Part shown: piece by piece, positions 18,600 through 30,219 of the stretch
How the letters are laid out: every line of letters begins with the position of its first letter
Position numbering within the stretch: the first letter of the stretch is position 1
Origin: Streptomyces buecherae
GTDB lineage: Bacteria > Actinomycetota > Actinomycetes > Streptomycetales > Streptomycetaceae
Length of the DNA stretch: 64,000 nucleotides
Reading direction: 5' to 3'
Assembly (NCBI RefSeq): GCF_014295035.1
Contig: NZ_CP060404.1
Coordinates: forward strand, 1,282,001 to 1,346,000
The notes under the pieces: generated by a model
Told to the model about the DNA's origin: nothing
Databases searched by the model: none
Seen by the model: the letters and a program-made list of their open reading frames with translations, nothing else
Program-made: the position numbers and the translations under genes

Positions 18600-19499
18600 A
18601 TGGGAACCACGGAGAAGGCGGGGCGGGCGGCGTCCCGGGCACCGCTGTCGTCGTCGCTGTCGCCGTCGCGGGCCGCCGACTTCATGCGGTGCCCGCTGCT
18701 GTACCGCTTCCGCGTGATCGACAAGCTCCCGGAGAAGCCCAGCGCGGCGGCGACCCGGGGCACGGTGGTGCACGCCGTCCTCGAGCGGCTCTTCGACTCC
18801 CCGGCGACGGACCGCACGGCGCCCCGAGCCCGGGCCATGGTCCCCGGCGAGTGGGAGCGGCTGCTGGCGGCCAAGCCGGAGTTGGCCGAGTTGTTCGCGA
18901 CGGAGGACGGCGGGCAGGACCCGGAGCGGCTCGCGGGCTGGTTGCGCGAGGCGGAGCAGTTGGTCGAGCGGTGGTTCACGCTGGAGGACCCGACGCGTTT
19001 GGAGCCCGCCGAGCGCGAGTTGTACGTGGAGACGGCCCTGGAGTCGGGCCTGACGCTGCGGGGCTACATCGACCGGGTGGACATCGCGCCGACGGGCGAG
19101 GTGCGGGTGGTCGACTACAAGACGGGCCGGGCGCCGGCGCCGCGGTATCGGGGCGACGCGCTGTTCCAGATGACGTTCTACGCGCTGGTGCTGTGGCGGC
19201 TGCGCGGCGTGGTGCCCAGGCGGCTCCAGCTCGTCTACCTGGGCAGCGGCGACGTGCTGACCTACGACCCGGTCGCGGCCGAGCTGGAGGCGGTCGAGCG
19301 CAAGCTGCTCGCGCTGTGGGCCGCGATCCGGGAGGCGACCGAGACGGGGAACTGGCAGCCGCGGCAGACCAAGCTCTGCGGCTGGTGCGACCACCAGGCG
19401 CTGTGCCCCGAGTTCGGCGGCACTCCCCCGCCCTACCCCCTCAAGGTCATCCCCGCGCAGTCGGAGCCGCCCGGTCAGGGCAGAATGGGGCAGGTCTAG
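18600..19499 (+). CDS. RecB-family PD-(D/E)XK nuclease with Fe-S cluster cysteines
   Basis: 299 residues. It resembles the nuclease domain of RecB/AddB/Cas4 enzymes. The catalytic core includes EVRVVDYKTG (Asp-x-Lys) preceded by GYIDRVDIAP. Four cysteines in the Fe-S arrangement frame the domain: Cys31 (MRCPLLYRF) and Cys260, Cys263, Cys269 (CGWCDHQALC). It probably acts on single-stranded DNA ends in repair. The ATG at 18600 is favoured because sequence similarity begins soon after it; an earlier in-frame start exists at 18387. The following response regulator begins 13 nt after its stop, so the two are co-transcribed. An equivalent gene (Rv2119) neighbours trmI in M. tuberculosis. Confidence 0.9.
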   Translation: MGTTEKAGRAASRAPLSSSLSPSRAADFMRCPLLYRFRVIDKLPEKPSAAATRGTVVHAVLERLFDSPATDRTAPRARAMVPGEWERLLAAKPELAELFATEDGGQDPERLAGWLREAEQLVERWFTLEDPTRLEPAERELYVETALESGLTLRGYIDRVDIAPTGEVRVVDYKTGRAPAPRYRGDALFQMTFYALVLWRLRGVVPRRLQLVYLGSGDVLTYDPVAAELEAVERKLLALWAAIREATETGNWQPRQTKLCGWCDHQALCPEFGGTPPPYPLKVIPAQSEPPGQGRMGQV

Positions 19500-19512
19500 C
19501 GAAGGAGACCCC

Positions 19513-20184
19513 GTGGCTATCCGCGTTCTGCTCGTCGATGACCAGCCGCTGCTGCGTACCGGCTTCCGCATGATCCTGGAGGCCGAGCAGGACCTCGCCG
19601 TCGTCGGGGAGGCCGGGGACGGGCTCCAGGCCCTCGACCAGGTCCGGGCCCTGCAGCCGGACGTGGTGCTGATGGACATCCGCATGCCGCGGATGGACGG
19701 CGTGGAGGCGACCCGGCAGATCACCGGCCCCGGACGGGACGGCCCGGCGAAGGTGTTGGTCCTGACCACGTTCGACCTCGACGAGTACGTGGTGGAGGCG
19801 CTGCGCGCCGGGGCCAGCGGCTTCCTGCTCAAGGACGCGCCCGCCAACGAGCTGGTGCAGGCGATCCGGGTGGTGGCCGCGGGCGAGGCGATGTTGGCGC
19901 CGAGCGTGACCCGGCGCCTGCTGGACAAGTACGCCGACCACCTGCCCTCGGGCGAGGAGTCGGTGCCCGACACGCTGCACACGCTCACCGACCGCGAGGT
20001 CGAGGTCCTCAAGCTGGTGGCCCGCGGCCTGTCGAACGCGGAGATCGCCGCCGACCTGTTCGTCAGCGAGACGACGGTCAAGACGCACGTGGGCCACGTG
20101 CTCACCAAGCTGGGCCTGCGGGACCGGGTGCAGGCCGCGGTCTACGCGTACGAGAGTGGCCTGGTCCGTCCCGGCGCCCAGTAG
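19513..20184 (+). CDS. NarL/LuxR-family response regulator, no adjacent kinase
   Basis: 223 residues, GTG start after GAAGGAGACCCC. The receiver domain has the acidic pair Asp9-Asp10, phosphoacceptor Asp55 (VVLMDIRMPRMDG), Thr (LVLTTFD) and Lys (FLLKDAPA), so it should be phosphorylatable. The C-terminal LuxR-type HTH is at ~155-215 (LTDREVEVLKLVARGLSNAE, then SETTVKTHVGHVLTKL). It should bind DNA as a dimer when phosphorylated. No histidine kinase is encoded nearby. Its tight coupling to a DNA-end-processing nuclease is unusual for this family. Confidence 0.94.
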   Translation: MAIRVLLVDDQPLLRTGFRMILEAEQDLAVVGEAGDGLQALDQVRALQPDVVLMDIRMPRMDGVEATRQITGPGRDGPAKVLVLTTFDLDEYVVEALRAGASGFLLKDAPANELVQAIRVVAAGEAMLAPSVTRRLLDKYADHLPSGEESVPDTLHTLTDREVEVLKLVARGLSNAEIAADLFVSETTVKTHVGHVLTKLGLRDRVQAAVYAYESGLVRPGAQ

Positions 20185-20221
20185 GTCACCGGCGGCACGG
20201 CGGCGGTGCGGCGCCGTCGGG

Positions 20222-20241
20222 CCCCGGCCGGTGGGCCGGGG
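20222..20241. terminator. hairpin between convergent genes
   Basis: An 8-bp stem CCCCGGCC (20222-20229) with GGCCGGGG (20234-20241) lies between the response regulator stop and the end of the substrate-binding protein gene. It could serve both strands. Confidence 0.55.
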
Positions 20242-20251
20242 CCGGTGGGGG

Positions 20252-21838
20252 TCAGCCCGTCTTGGCGATCTCCCAGAAGCGGAAGACCGTGGACGCGTCC
20301 AGGGTCCACTGGAGGCCGGTGATGGCGTCGCTGGCCACGGCGTACTGCTTGCCCTGCCACAGGGGTATCACCGGCAGGTCCTTCGCGACCTGGGTCTGGA
20401 TGCGCGCGAAGTCGCCGACCGTCTCGGCGCGGTTGACCTGGCTCGCGGTGCTCGGCAGCCACCGTGAGGTGATCTTGCCGGCGTCGTAGTGGTTGGCGAG
20501 CACGTTGTCGGGGCCGAAGAACGGCGCCGTGAAGTTGTCCGGGTCCGGGTAGTCGGGGACCCAGCCCTTGACGTAGACGCCGTAGTCGCCGCGGCTGATG
20601 CCCTTCTCGTACGTGGCGAAGTCGACGCTGCGCACCTCGGCCTCGAACAGGCCGCTGGCGTTGAGCTGCCCGGCGATCAGGCGCAGGCCCGCGTTGGTGC
20701 CGGGGCCGTAGCGGATCGGGGTTCCCCACAGGGTGAGTCTGACCTTGTCGGTGATGCCGTCGGCGCGCAGCGCCGCGCGGGCCTTGGCGCGCTGCGGGCG
20801 GTCGCCGTACAGGTCGAAGTACGGCGTCTTGTGGGCGGCGATGCCGGCCGGGACGGTGGAGTACAGCGGCTGCACGGTGCGCTGGTAGACGTCGCGGGCC
20901 AGCAGGCTGCGGTCGATGAGGTAGGCCACCGCCTGGCGTACGCCGCGCCGTCCCGCGACACGGTCGCGCAGGTTGAAGACCAGGTGTTGGATCTCGGCGC
21001 TGGTGCCCTCGACGACCTGGAGGTCCCTGGCGCCGCCGGGCTGGGTGGCGATCTTGGCGACGGCGGCGGACTCCAGGCCGCGGTAGGCGAGGTCGATGTC
21101 GCCGCCGCGCACCGCCGCGGCCAGGGCGGGCTGGTCACCGTTGTAGAACTTCATGGTCATGCCGGAGTTCTGTGGCTCGGCCGGGCCCCGGTAGCCGTCG
21201 TTGACCGAGAACCGGGCCTCCTCGCTGTCGAAGGAGTCCAGCCGGTAGACGCCGGAACCGACGGCCCGCGCGTCGGTGCGCAGCCTGTCCTTGGGGTAGA
21301 CGCGGTGGTCCACGATGGAGCCGGCGCCGGAGGCGATCTTCTGCGGGAACGTGGCGTCCGGGGACCTCAGGCGGAAGGTGACGGTCCGCTCGTCCGGCGT
21401 GTCGATCCGGTCGATCGAGGAGAGCATGACGGCGGGGCCGTCCTGGTGGGCGATGGCCAACGTGCGCTCGAAGGAGTGCTTGACGTCCTTCGAGGTGAGG
21501 TCGTTGCCGTTGGTGAAGGTCAGGCCGGCGCGCAGGGTGCAGCGGAAGACCTTGCTGGCGCGGTCGCGGAAGCCGCAGGACTCGGCCGCCTCCGGCTGGG
21601 GCGTGCTGCTCCCCTTGGGGAAGCTCAGCAATGACTGGAAGACGTTGTTGAACAGCAGCCAGGAGCCGGGGTCGTAGCCGGCGGCCGGGTCGGTGGATAA
21701 GACCCGGTCCGACATGCCCATGACCACGCGTTTGCCCGTACCCGCGGTCGCACCGCCGTCCGAGCCGCACCCCGCCAACAGGGAGCCGGCGAGCCCCACG
21801 ACGAGCGGGGCCGCCAGCCACTGGTTCCGTTTCCTCAC
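20252..21838 (-). CDS. ABC transporter substrate-binding lipoprotein (family 5, oligopeptide type)
   Basis: 528 residues. A lipoprotein signal ends in LAGC (lipidated Cys24), followed by the DppA/OppA fold (RCTLRAGLTFTNGNDLTSKD, VKHSFERTLAI, then QAVAYLIDRSLLARDVY). It should bind peptides or similar solutes at the outer membrane face. No permease or ATPase genes flank it, so it either serves a transporter elsewhere or acts as a sensor. It is a clear paralogue of the next upstream gene, with the same SCGF..FRCTLR cysteine pair, and the pair probably arose by tandem duplication. The genes are 67 nt apart on the same strand. Confidence 0.93.
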   Translation of the reverse strand: MRKRNQWLAAPLVVGLAGSLLAGCGSDGGATAGTGKRVVMGMSDRVLSTDPAAGYDPGSWLLFNNVFQSLLSFPKGSSTPQPEAAESCGFRDRASKVFRCTLRAGLTFTNGNDLTSKDVKHSFERTLAIAHQDGPAVMLSSIDRIDTPDERTVTFRLRSPDATFPQKIASGAGSIVDHRVYPKDRLRTDARAVGSGVYRLDSFDSEEARFSVNDGYRGPAEPQNSGMTMKFYNGDQPALAAAVRGGDIDLAYRGLESAAVAKIATQPGGARDLQVVEGTSAEIQHLVFNLRDRVAGRRGVRQAVAYLIDRSLLARDVYQRTVQPLYSTVPAGIAAHKTPYFDLYGDRPQRAKARAALRADGITDKVRLTLWGTPIRYGPGTNAGLRLIAGQLNASGLFEAEVRSVDFATYEKGISRGDYGVYVKGWVPDYPDPDNFTAPFFGPDNVLANHYDAGKITSRWLPSTASQVNRAETVGDFARIQTQVAKDLPVIPLWQGKQYAVASDAITGLQWTLDASTVFRFWEIAKTG

Positions 21839-21905
21839 GCGCGCCTACCTCACGGTTGCCTCGGATGATTCCTCGGAACCGGTGGCGTCGCTGACACCGG
21901 CCCGA

Positions 21906-23510
21906 TCAGCCCTTGACTCCGCGGCCCAGCTCCCACAGCCGGAGCTTGCCCGCGTCGTCGACCGCCCACTCCGCTCCGGTGATGCCGTCACGAGTGGCGA
22001 CGTACTGCTTCCCCTGCCACAGCGGCAACACGGGCACCTCGTCCGCGATGATGTCCTGCGCCTGCTGGAAGTCCCTGACGGCTACGGTGCGCTGCTCCTG
22101 CTGCCGGGTGCGCGGGATCAGGACATCTTCGATCGTGGTGTTTCGATAGGGAGAGCCCAGGAAGTTGTCGGGGCCGAAGAACGGTGCGACGTAGTTGTCC
22201 GGGTCGGGGAAGTCCGGGTACCAACCCATGCCGTAGGCGGCGTACTCGCCCTTGGCCGCGGCCGGGCGGAACTTCGTCCAGGGCACGTCCTGGATCTTCA
22301 CCGCGAAGAGCTTGCTGTCGTTCAGTTGCTGCCGGAGCGCCTGGAACTCCTTGGTGGACGCCGGCCCGTAGTGGTCCGAGGAGTAGCTGAGGGTCAGCTT
22401 CACCGGGGTGCTCACGTCGGCGTCGCGCAGGATCTTGCGGGCCTTGCTGACGCTGGGGTCGCCGTAGGTGTTGTGGAAGGAGTTGGTGTGCGCCGACGTG
22501 CCGGTCGGCACCAGGGAGTACAGCGGCACGGTGGTGCGCTGGTAGACGTCGCGCACCAGCGCCCGCCGGTCGACGAGCTGGGCCATCGCCTTGCGCACGG
22601 CCTTGTCGCGCACCCCGGGGGCGTCGGTGTTGAAGGCGAGGTAACGAATCTCCTGGCCCGAGGACTCGGTGAGCTTGACGTCGCCCTGGTACGTGTTCCG
22701 CAGGCGCACGATCTGCTCCGGGCTCAGGGTGCGGTTGAGCGCGCTGATGTCACCCGCGTTGAGCGCCTTCTCCATCGCCTTGGCGTTGGGGAAGAACCGC
22801 ATCTCGACCTTGCTGTTGCCCACCTCCACCGCGCCCTGGTACTTCGGGTTCTTGGTGAAGACGGCCTTGGTCAGCCGGTTCTCGCTGGTCTCGACGCTCA
22901 CCTCGTACGGGCCCGAGCCGCTCATCTCGAAGCCGGACCTGAGCTTGTTCTTGGCGTAGTCCTCGCTGTCGACCAGCGCGGTGGCCGGCGTGGCGAGCTT
23001 GTGCGGGAAGGTGGCGTCGGGTGACTTGAGGTGGAAGACCACCTCCAACTCGCCGGCGGCCTCGACCTTGTCGATGTTGCTGATCAGCGACTGGGGGCCG
23101 TTCGCGTAGTCGATGGCCAGCGTGCGCTCGAAGGAGAAGACGACGTCCCGCGCGGTGAGCTCGTGCCCGTTGGAGAAGGTCAGCCCCTCGCGCAGCGTGC
23201 AGCGGAACTGCTCGCTCTGCTTGTCCTGGAAGCCGCAGCTGCGGGCGGCGTCGGGCACCGGCGTGCTGCCGGACCTGGGCATGCGCATGAGGGTCTGGAA
23301 GACGTTGTGCATCACGCCCCACGACCCGACGTCGTATACCTGGGCGGGATCGAGCGGCGCCGGCGCCGCCTCCGTGGCCTCGATCAGATCCGTACTTCCG
23401 ACGACGATCGCGTCACCGTCCGAGCCGGCCCCGTCCGCACTCCCGCAGCCCGCGAGAACAGACGTCAACAGGCCCACCAACGCGGGCAACACCATCGTCT
23501 TACGGTTCAT
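21906..23510 (-). CDS. ABC transporter substrate-binding lipoprotein (family 5), paralogue of the downstream gene
   Basis: 534 residues from the ATG at 23510. The signal peptide MNRKTMVLPALVG.. ends in LAGC with lipidated Cys22, which selects this start over an upstream one at 23549. The family-5 fold is evident in FRCTLREGLTFSNGHELTAR, FSFERTLAIDYANGP, AMAQLVDRRALVRDVYQRT and PDFPDPDNYVAPFFGPDN. It shares order and many segments with the neighbouring binding protein (SPDATFP, PDPDN.APFFGPDN). It is probably anchored to the outer face of the membrane and binds oligopeptides. No transporter subunits are adjacent. Confidence 0.93.
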   Translation of the reverse strand: MNRKTMVLPALVGLLTSVLAGCGSADGAGSDGDAIVVGSTDLIEATEAAPAPLDPAQVYDVGSWGVMHNVFQTLMRMPRSGSTPVPDAARSCGFQDKQSEQFRCTLREGLTFSNGHELTARDVVFSFERTLAIDYANGPQSLISNIDKVEAAGELEVVFHLKSPDATFPHKLATPATALVDSEDYAKNKLRSGFEMSGSGPYEVSVETSENRLTKAVFTKNPKYQGAVEVGNSKVEMRFFPNAKAMEKALNAGDISALNRTLSPEQIVRLRNTYQGDVKLTESSGQEIRYLAFNTDAPGVRDKAVRKAMAQLVDRRALVRDVYQRTTVPLYSLVPTGTSAHTNSFHNTYGDPSVSKARKILRDADVSTPVKLTLSYSSDHYGPASTKEFQALRQQLNDSKLFAVKIQDVPWTKFRPAAAKGEYAAYGMGWYPDFPDPDNYVAPFFGPDNFLGSPYRNTTIEDVLIPRTRQQEQRTVAVRDFQQAQDIIADEVPVLPLWQGKQYVATRDGITGAEWAVDDAGKLRLWELGRGVKG

Positions 23511-24132
23511 TCTCGGGGGTCTCCCTACCATCGAAACCCGGGCCCCCACCGTTGTTTGGACAGCGGGCTACGCGGGGTCGTGCTGATGTTTCCCGGGAGA
23601 CATTAGTAGGCGTCACCAGCATTACTGGAGTGCGGCGTAGTGGGGGCGATATCTCGGCGTTATCGCGCCGGCTCGTCAGGGGATATGGGCAACGCAGAAC
23701 GATTCGTGCGAGAGACCGCCAAACGGGACACAAGACCTCAACCGAAAGCGGCCGAATCGGTCGGCCAGCACAGGGAGTGGCCACCTGTCGACGGGCCGTT
23801 CAGTGAGATAAATCACGCAACCGCCCCTGCCGTGATAACCATTTACCGCGCGGCGGGCGGAAGGCCGCGCTAAGCGGAATTCGATCAGCGATTCACCGAC
23901 GGACGGTGCGCACTCAGCGCATATGCGGGGGGCGGTTTCCGTAAGCACCACCGCGACCGTCGCGTTACGGTGCGCAGACGCCGCGTGAAGTACGGCGCCT
24001 GCGCGGCCAGTTGAGACAGCCGCATTGCGCGACCCGAGAAGATCATCTTTTTCTGATCCGGCATCACTTTGCGCTGTGCCAAGCGAATATGACGCTCAGT
24101 CGGCAATCGGAATACGAACCGCGACCGTCCGC
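23511..24132. other. 622-nt intergenic region with AT-richer stretches
   Basis: This spacer upstream of the binding-protein gene is less GC-rich than its surroundings. It holds a near-palindrome at 23587-23602. It also holds an imperfect 20-nt direct repeat at 23951-23970 and 24119-24138 (both begin CCGCGACCGT and end TTACGG). The second copy overlaps the end of the HAD gene. Short ORFs are present but lack coding character. The binding-protein promoter should lie here. Confidence 0.5.
23587..23602. promoter_or_regulatory. 16-bp near-palindrome, 13/16 match to the Streptomyces parS consensus
   Basis: TGTTTCCCGGGAGACA is palindromic except for one base pair. It differs from parS (TGTTTCACGTGAAACA) at three positions. 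It could be an operator for the binding-protein genes, a degenerate ParB site, or chance. Confidence 0.25.
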
Positions 24133-24861
24133 TTACGGAATGGCCGCTCTCTCCTGATCAATTGGCTTGACCAATGCGCGGAGAAAAGCGAGGTCCACGC
24201 CTTCGAGGGAGGGCACGACGGTGCGCCCCGGCGCCGGCTCGATGGGGACCACCGAGGGCACCGCGAGCACCGGGCAGCCGGCGGCCTCCGCCGCGCTCAC
24301 GCCGGTCACGGTGTCCTCGACGACGACGCAGCGCGCGGGGTCGGCCCCGAGGCCGGCCGCCGCGAGCAGGTAGGGGTCCGGGTGCGGCTTGGTGCGCTCG
24401 ACCTCGTCGCCGGCGACGGTGAGCCGGAAGTTCTCGGAGCCCAGCGACAGCAGGACCTGGTCGATGATGCGCCGGTGCGAGGCGGAGACCAGGGCGGTCG
24501 GCACGCCGTGTGCCGTCAGCTCCGTGAGCAGCCGCCGGGCGCCGGGCAGCAGTGGCACGCTGCTCCCGATCAGCTCCGCGAAGCGGGTGTTGAGCCGCGT
24601 GATCAGCTCGTCCAGCGCGATGTCGGCGCCGGTGACCTCGATGAGGTAGGAGGCGCTGCGGGTCATGGGGCCGCCGACGACGACCGCGCGGTGCGCCTCG
24701 TCGAGCACATGCCCGAGCTCGGCGAAGATCGATGCCTCGGCCGTCCACCACAGGCCCTCGGTGTCCACTAGGGTGCCGTCCATGTCGAGCAGGACGCCCT
24801 CCAGGACCGGAGCCCGCTCCTCGCCTGGCCGCGCGTCGACAGCGGGGACGCTGCTGGTCAT
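24133..24861 (-). CDS. HAD-superfamily phosphatase (beta-phosphoglucomutase-like)
   Basis: 242 residues. The nucleophile motif I is LLDMDGTLVDT (Asp26, general acid Asp28), with an alpha-helical cap following (LWWTAEASIFAELGHVLDEA). Motif II is ALVSASHRR, motif III is at ..DEVERTKPHPDPYLLAA and motif IV is CVVVEDTVTGVSAAEAAG. Such enzymes dephosphorylate sugar phosphates or similar metabolites; the substrate is not predictable. The start is the ATG at 24861 with GGAGGTG upstream. It lies downstream of metH with a 420-nt spacer, so it may have its own promoter. Confidence 0.92.
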   Translation of the reverse strand: MTSSVPAVDARPGEERAPVLEGVLLDMDGTLVDTEGLWWTAEASIFAELGHVLDEAHRAVVVGGPMTRSASYLIEVTGADIALDELITRLNTRFAELIGSSVPLLPGARRLLTELTAHGVPTALVSASHRRIIDQVLLSLGSENFRLTVAGDEVERTKPHPDPYLLAAAGLGADPARCVVVEDTVTGVSAAEAAGCPVLAVPSVVPIEPAPGRTVVPSLEGVDLAFLRALVKPIDQERAAIP

Positions 24862-25281
24862 CCATGCACCTCCGTAACGAAAGGCCCGGGCGGGCCACCC
24901 GCGACGCGGCGAGGGCGCCCACGAGGGCAAAGGAGCCGGTCACCCTCCGCCCAGGGGAAGGCAACCGGCTGCTACCGGACCGACCAGTGTACGTCGGGGC
25001 CCCCAACCGCGCCCTGGGATATCCCGCGCCGTGCCGGCCCGCTCGGCAGGCCCGGGCCCGGGGCGTGCCGGCGTGGCCGGCGGCGGTCCGGGGCCCGGCC
25101 CTGGGGCCAGCGGCCGGCTCCGGCGCGCCCGTACGCGCACCGCCCCGCGCCCACCGCGCGTAGGCCCGGCCGCCCCGCCCCCGCCCGTACGCGCACCGCC
25201 CGCCCCACGCCCATACGCCCGCCGCCCCGGCCGCGCGGGGCGCGGTCGGGGCGGCGGGGGTGAGTGGAGCGGCGACGGCGG
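24862..25281. other. intergenic region between metH and the HAD gene
   Basis: 420 nt. It contains a ~20-nt direct repeat GCCCGTACGCGCACCGCCC-like at about 25127 and 25190 in extremely GC-rich DNA, and a ribosome-binding site for the HAD gene at its left end. A TACACT hexamer near 24990 (minus strand) is a possible -10 element. No RNA or protein gene is recognised. Confidence 0.45.
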
Positions 25282-28791
<3,510 letters not shown>

Positions 28792-28995
28792 GGGTGTGCT
28801 CTCCCTGAGGTGCGACGGCTGTCGGCTTTGCGTCTTCCGGTGGAAGGCGCACCCGGCCAGCCTAGCCCTCGGGGGCGAAGTGGCGCCGGACGTCCCGCTG
28901 TGCGGGACGGCGCGAGGCGGCGTCGCGGGCCGGCACCCGAGCCCGCGCGCCCGGCCATCTGGTATCCCGAGGTCGGCATGGGCCGATAGTGTTCA

Positions 28996-29007
28996 GCATT
29001 GTCGAAC
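28996..29007. promoter_or_regulatory. candidate GylR operator upstream of gylR
   Basis: GCATTGTCGAAC lies 50 nt before the gylR start, flanked on the left so that GTTC..GAAC forms an inverted repeat (28991-29007). The identical 12-mer occurs before glpF at 30081-30092. Sharing between the regulator and its likely target suggests autoregulation. Confidence 0.6.
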
Positions 29008-29056
29008 CACAGATGGTTGAACCATCTAGTCCCCGAGTCTCCGAGGAGGTTGCGCG

Positions 29057-29821
29057 ATGGCACGGACCATCCAGTCGCTGGAGCGCGCGGCGGCGATGCT
29101 CCGGCTGTTGGCGGGCGGCGAGCGCAGGCTCGGCCTGTCCGACATCGCCTCCTCGCTCGACCTCGCCAAGGGCACCGCGCACGGCATCCTGCGCACCCTC
29201 CAGCAGGAGGGCTTCGTCGAGCAGGACCCGGCTTCGGGACGCTACCAGCTGGGCGCGGAGCTGCTCCGGCTCGGCAACAGCTACCTGGACGTACACGAGC
29301 TGCGCGCCCGCGCCCTGGTGTGGGCGGACGACCTCGCGCGCTCCAGCGGCGAGAGCGTCTACCTGGGGGTGCTGCACCAGCAGGGCGTGCTCATCGTGCA
29401 CCACGTCTTCCGGCCCGACGACAGCCGCCAGGTCCTTGAGGTGGGCGCGATGCAGCCGCTGCACAGCACGGCCCTCGGCAAGGTGCTCTCCGCGTACGAT
29501 CCGGTGGCCCACACCGAGGCGGTCGAGGGCGAGCGCACCGCCTTCACGCCGCGCACGGTGACCGGGGCCGCCGACTTCGAGGGCGTCCTCGACCTGATCC
29601 GCGCCCGCGGCTGGGCCGCCGATGTCGAGGAGACCTGGGACGGCGTGGCGTCGGTGGCGGCGCCGATCCACGACCGCCGCCGGATGCCGGTGGGCGCGGT
29701 GGGCGTCACCGGCGCGGTGGAGCGGGTGTGCCCGGAGGGCAGCCTGCGCCCGGAGCTGATCGCCGCCGTGCGGGACTGCGCCCGGGCGGTCTCCCGCGAC
29801 CTGGGCGCGGGCCGCTTCTGA
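29057..29821 (+). CDS. gylR: GylR, IclR-family repressor of the glycerol operon
   Basis: 254 residues. The N-terminal winged helix is at ~5-75 (ARTIQSLERAAAMLRLLAGG, LGLSDIASSLDLAKGTAHGI), and the IclR effector domain fills the rest (QPLHSTALGKVLSAY, VAAPIHDRRRMPVGAVGVTG). In S. coelicolor GylR represses the gyl operon and is relieved by glycerol 3-phosphate. The ATG at 29057 follows CCGAGGAGG. It lies 398 nt upstream of glpF on the same strand, the classic gylR-glpFKD arrangement. Confidence 0.95.
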   Translation: MARTIQSLERAAAMLRLLAGGERRLGLSDIASSLDLAKGTAHGILRTLQQEGFVEQDPASGRYQLGAELLRLGNSYLDVHELRARALVWADDLARSSGESVYLGVLHQQGVLIVHHVFRPDDSRQVLEVGAMQPLHSTALGKVLSAYDPVAHTEAVEGERTAFTPRTVTGAADFEGVLDLIRARGWAADVEETWDGVASVAAPIHDRRRMPVGAVGVTGAVERVCPEGSLRPELIAAVRDCARAVSRDLGAGRF

Positions 29822-30219
29822 CGCCGCCGGCCCGGCTTCCCGTACGCCCCGGGTCTACGCCCCCTTGCCCCTCTCCCTGCCCCTGGCCTCCCGGCCCCTC
29901 CTGGCTCCTCCGCCTCGGCGTCCGCATGCCCTCTTCTGGCGGGCGGGGCGGGCGGTCGTGGGGTGGGGCGTGGGCGCCGCGGGTAAGCACCCCGTACTTC
30001 CCGGTCAGTTACTGACGAGTTTTCGGTCACAGCACCTTGACGGTGTTGACGGTGTCGAGAAAACTGCCGTGCACCGGTCGGCATTGTCGAACACCTAACG
30101 ACAATATTCGCTATGGTGGACAGCGCCACGGGCCGGTAAAACGCGCTCACCGAGCGCGCGAACCTCCGGAAGGGACCCGGGGTTCGCCCTCCCCTGGACG
30201 AACGACAAAGGAGTCGCGG
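29822..30219 (+). promoter_or_regulatory. glpFKD promoter and leader region
   Basis: This 398-nt spacer holds a tandem 9-mer TTGACGGTG (30037-30045 and 30046-30054). An inverted repeat ATTGTCG-N9-CGACAAT (30083-30089 with 30099-30105) overlaps the 12-mer shared with the gylR promoter. A TATGGT hexamer at 30112-30117 is a possible -10. The inverted repeat would overlap the core promoter, as expected for repression. The leader ends in AAAGGAG before the glpF GTG. Confidence 0.6.
30083..30105. promoter_or_regulatory. candidate GylR operator upstream of glpF
   Basis: A perfect 7-bp inverted repeat ATTGTCG / CGACAAT with a 9-nt spacer lies 7 nt upstream of a TATGGT -10-like hexamer. Size and symmetry suit an IclR dimer site. 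Confidence 0.6.

Noticed and set aside
23951-24138. 20-nt imperfect direct repeat flanking the HAD gene end as a transposon footprint
   Set aside because: Three mismatches, no inverted ends, and no remnant of a transposase between the copies; chance or ancient duplication is equally likely.
28792-29056. Possible cobalamin riboswitch ahead of metH
   Set aside because: No B12-box-like segment or paired-arm arrangement could be seen in the 265-nt divergent region.
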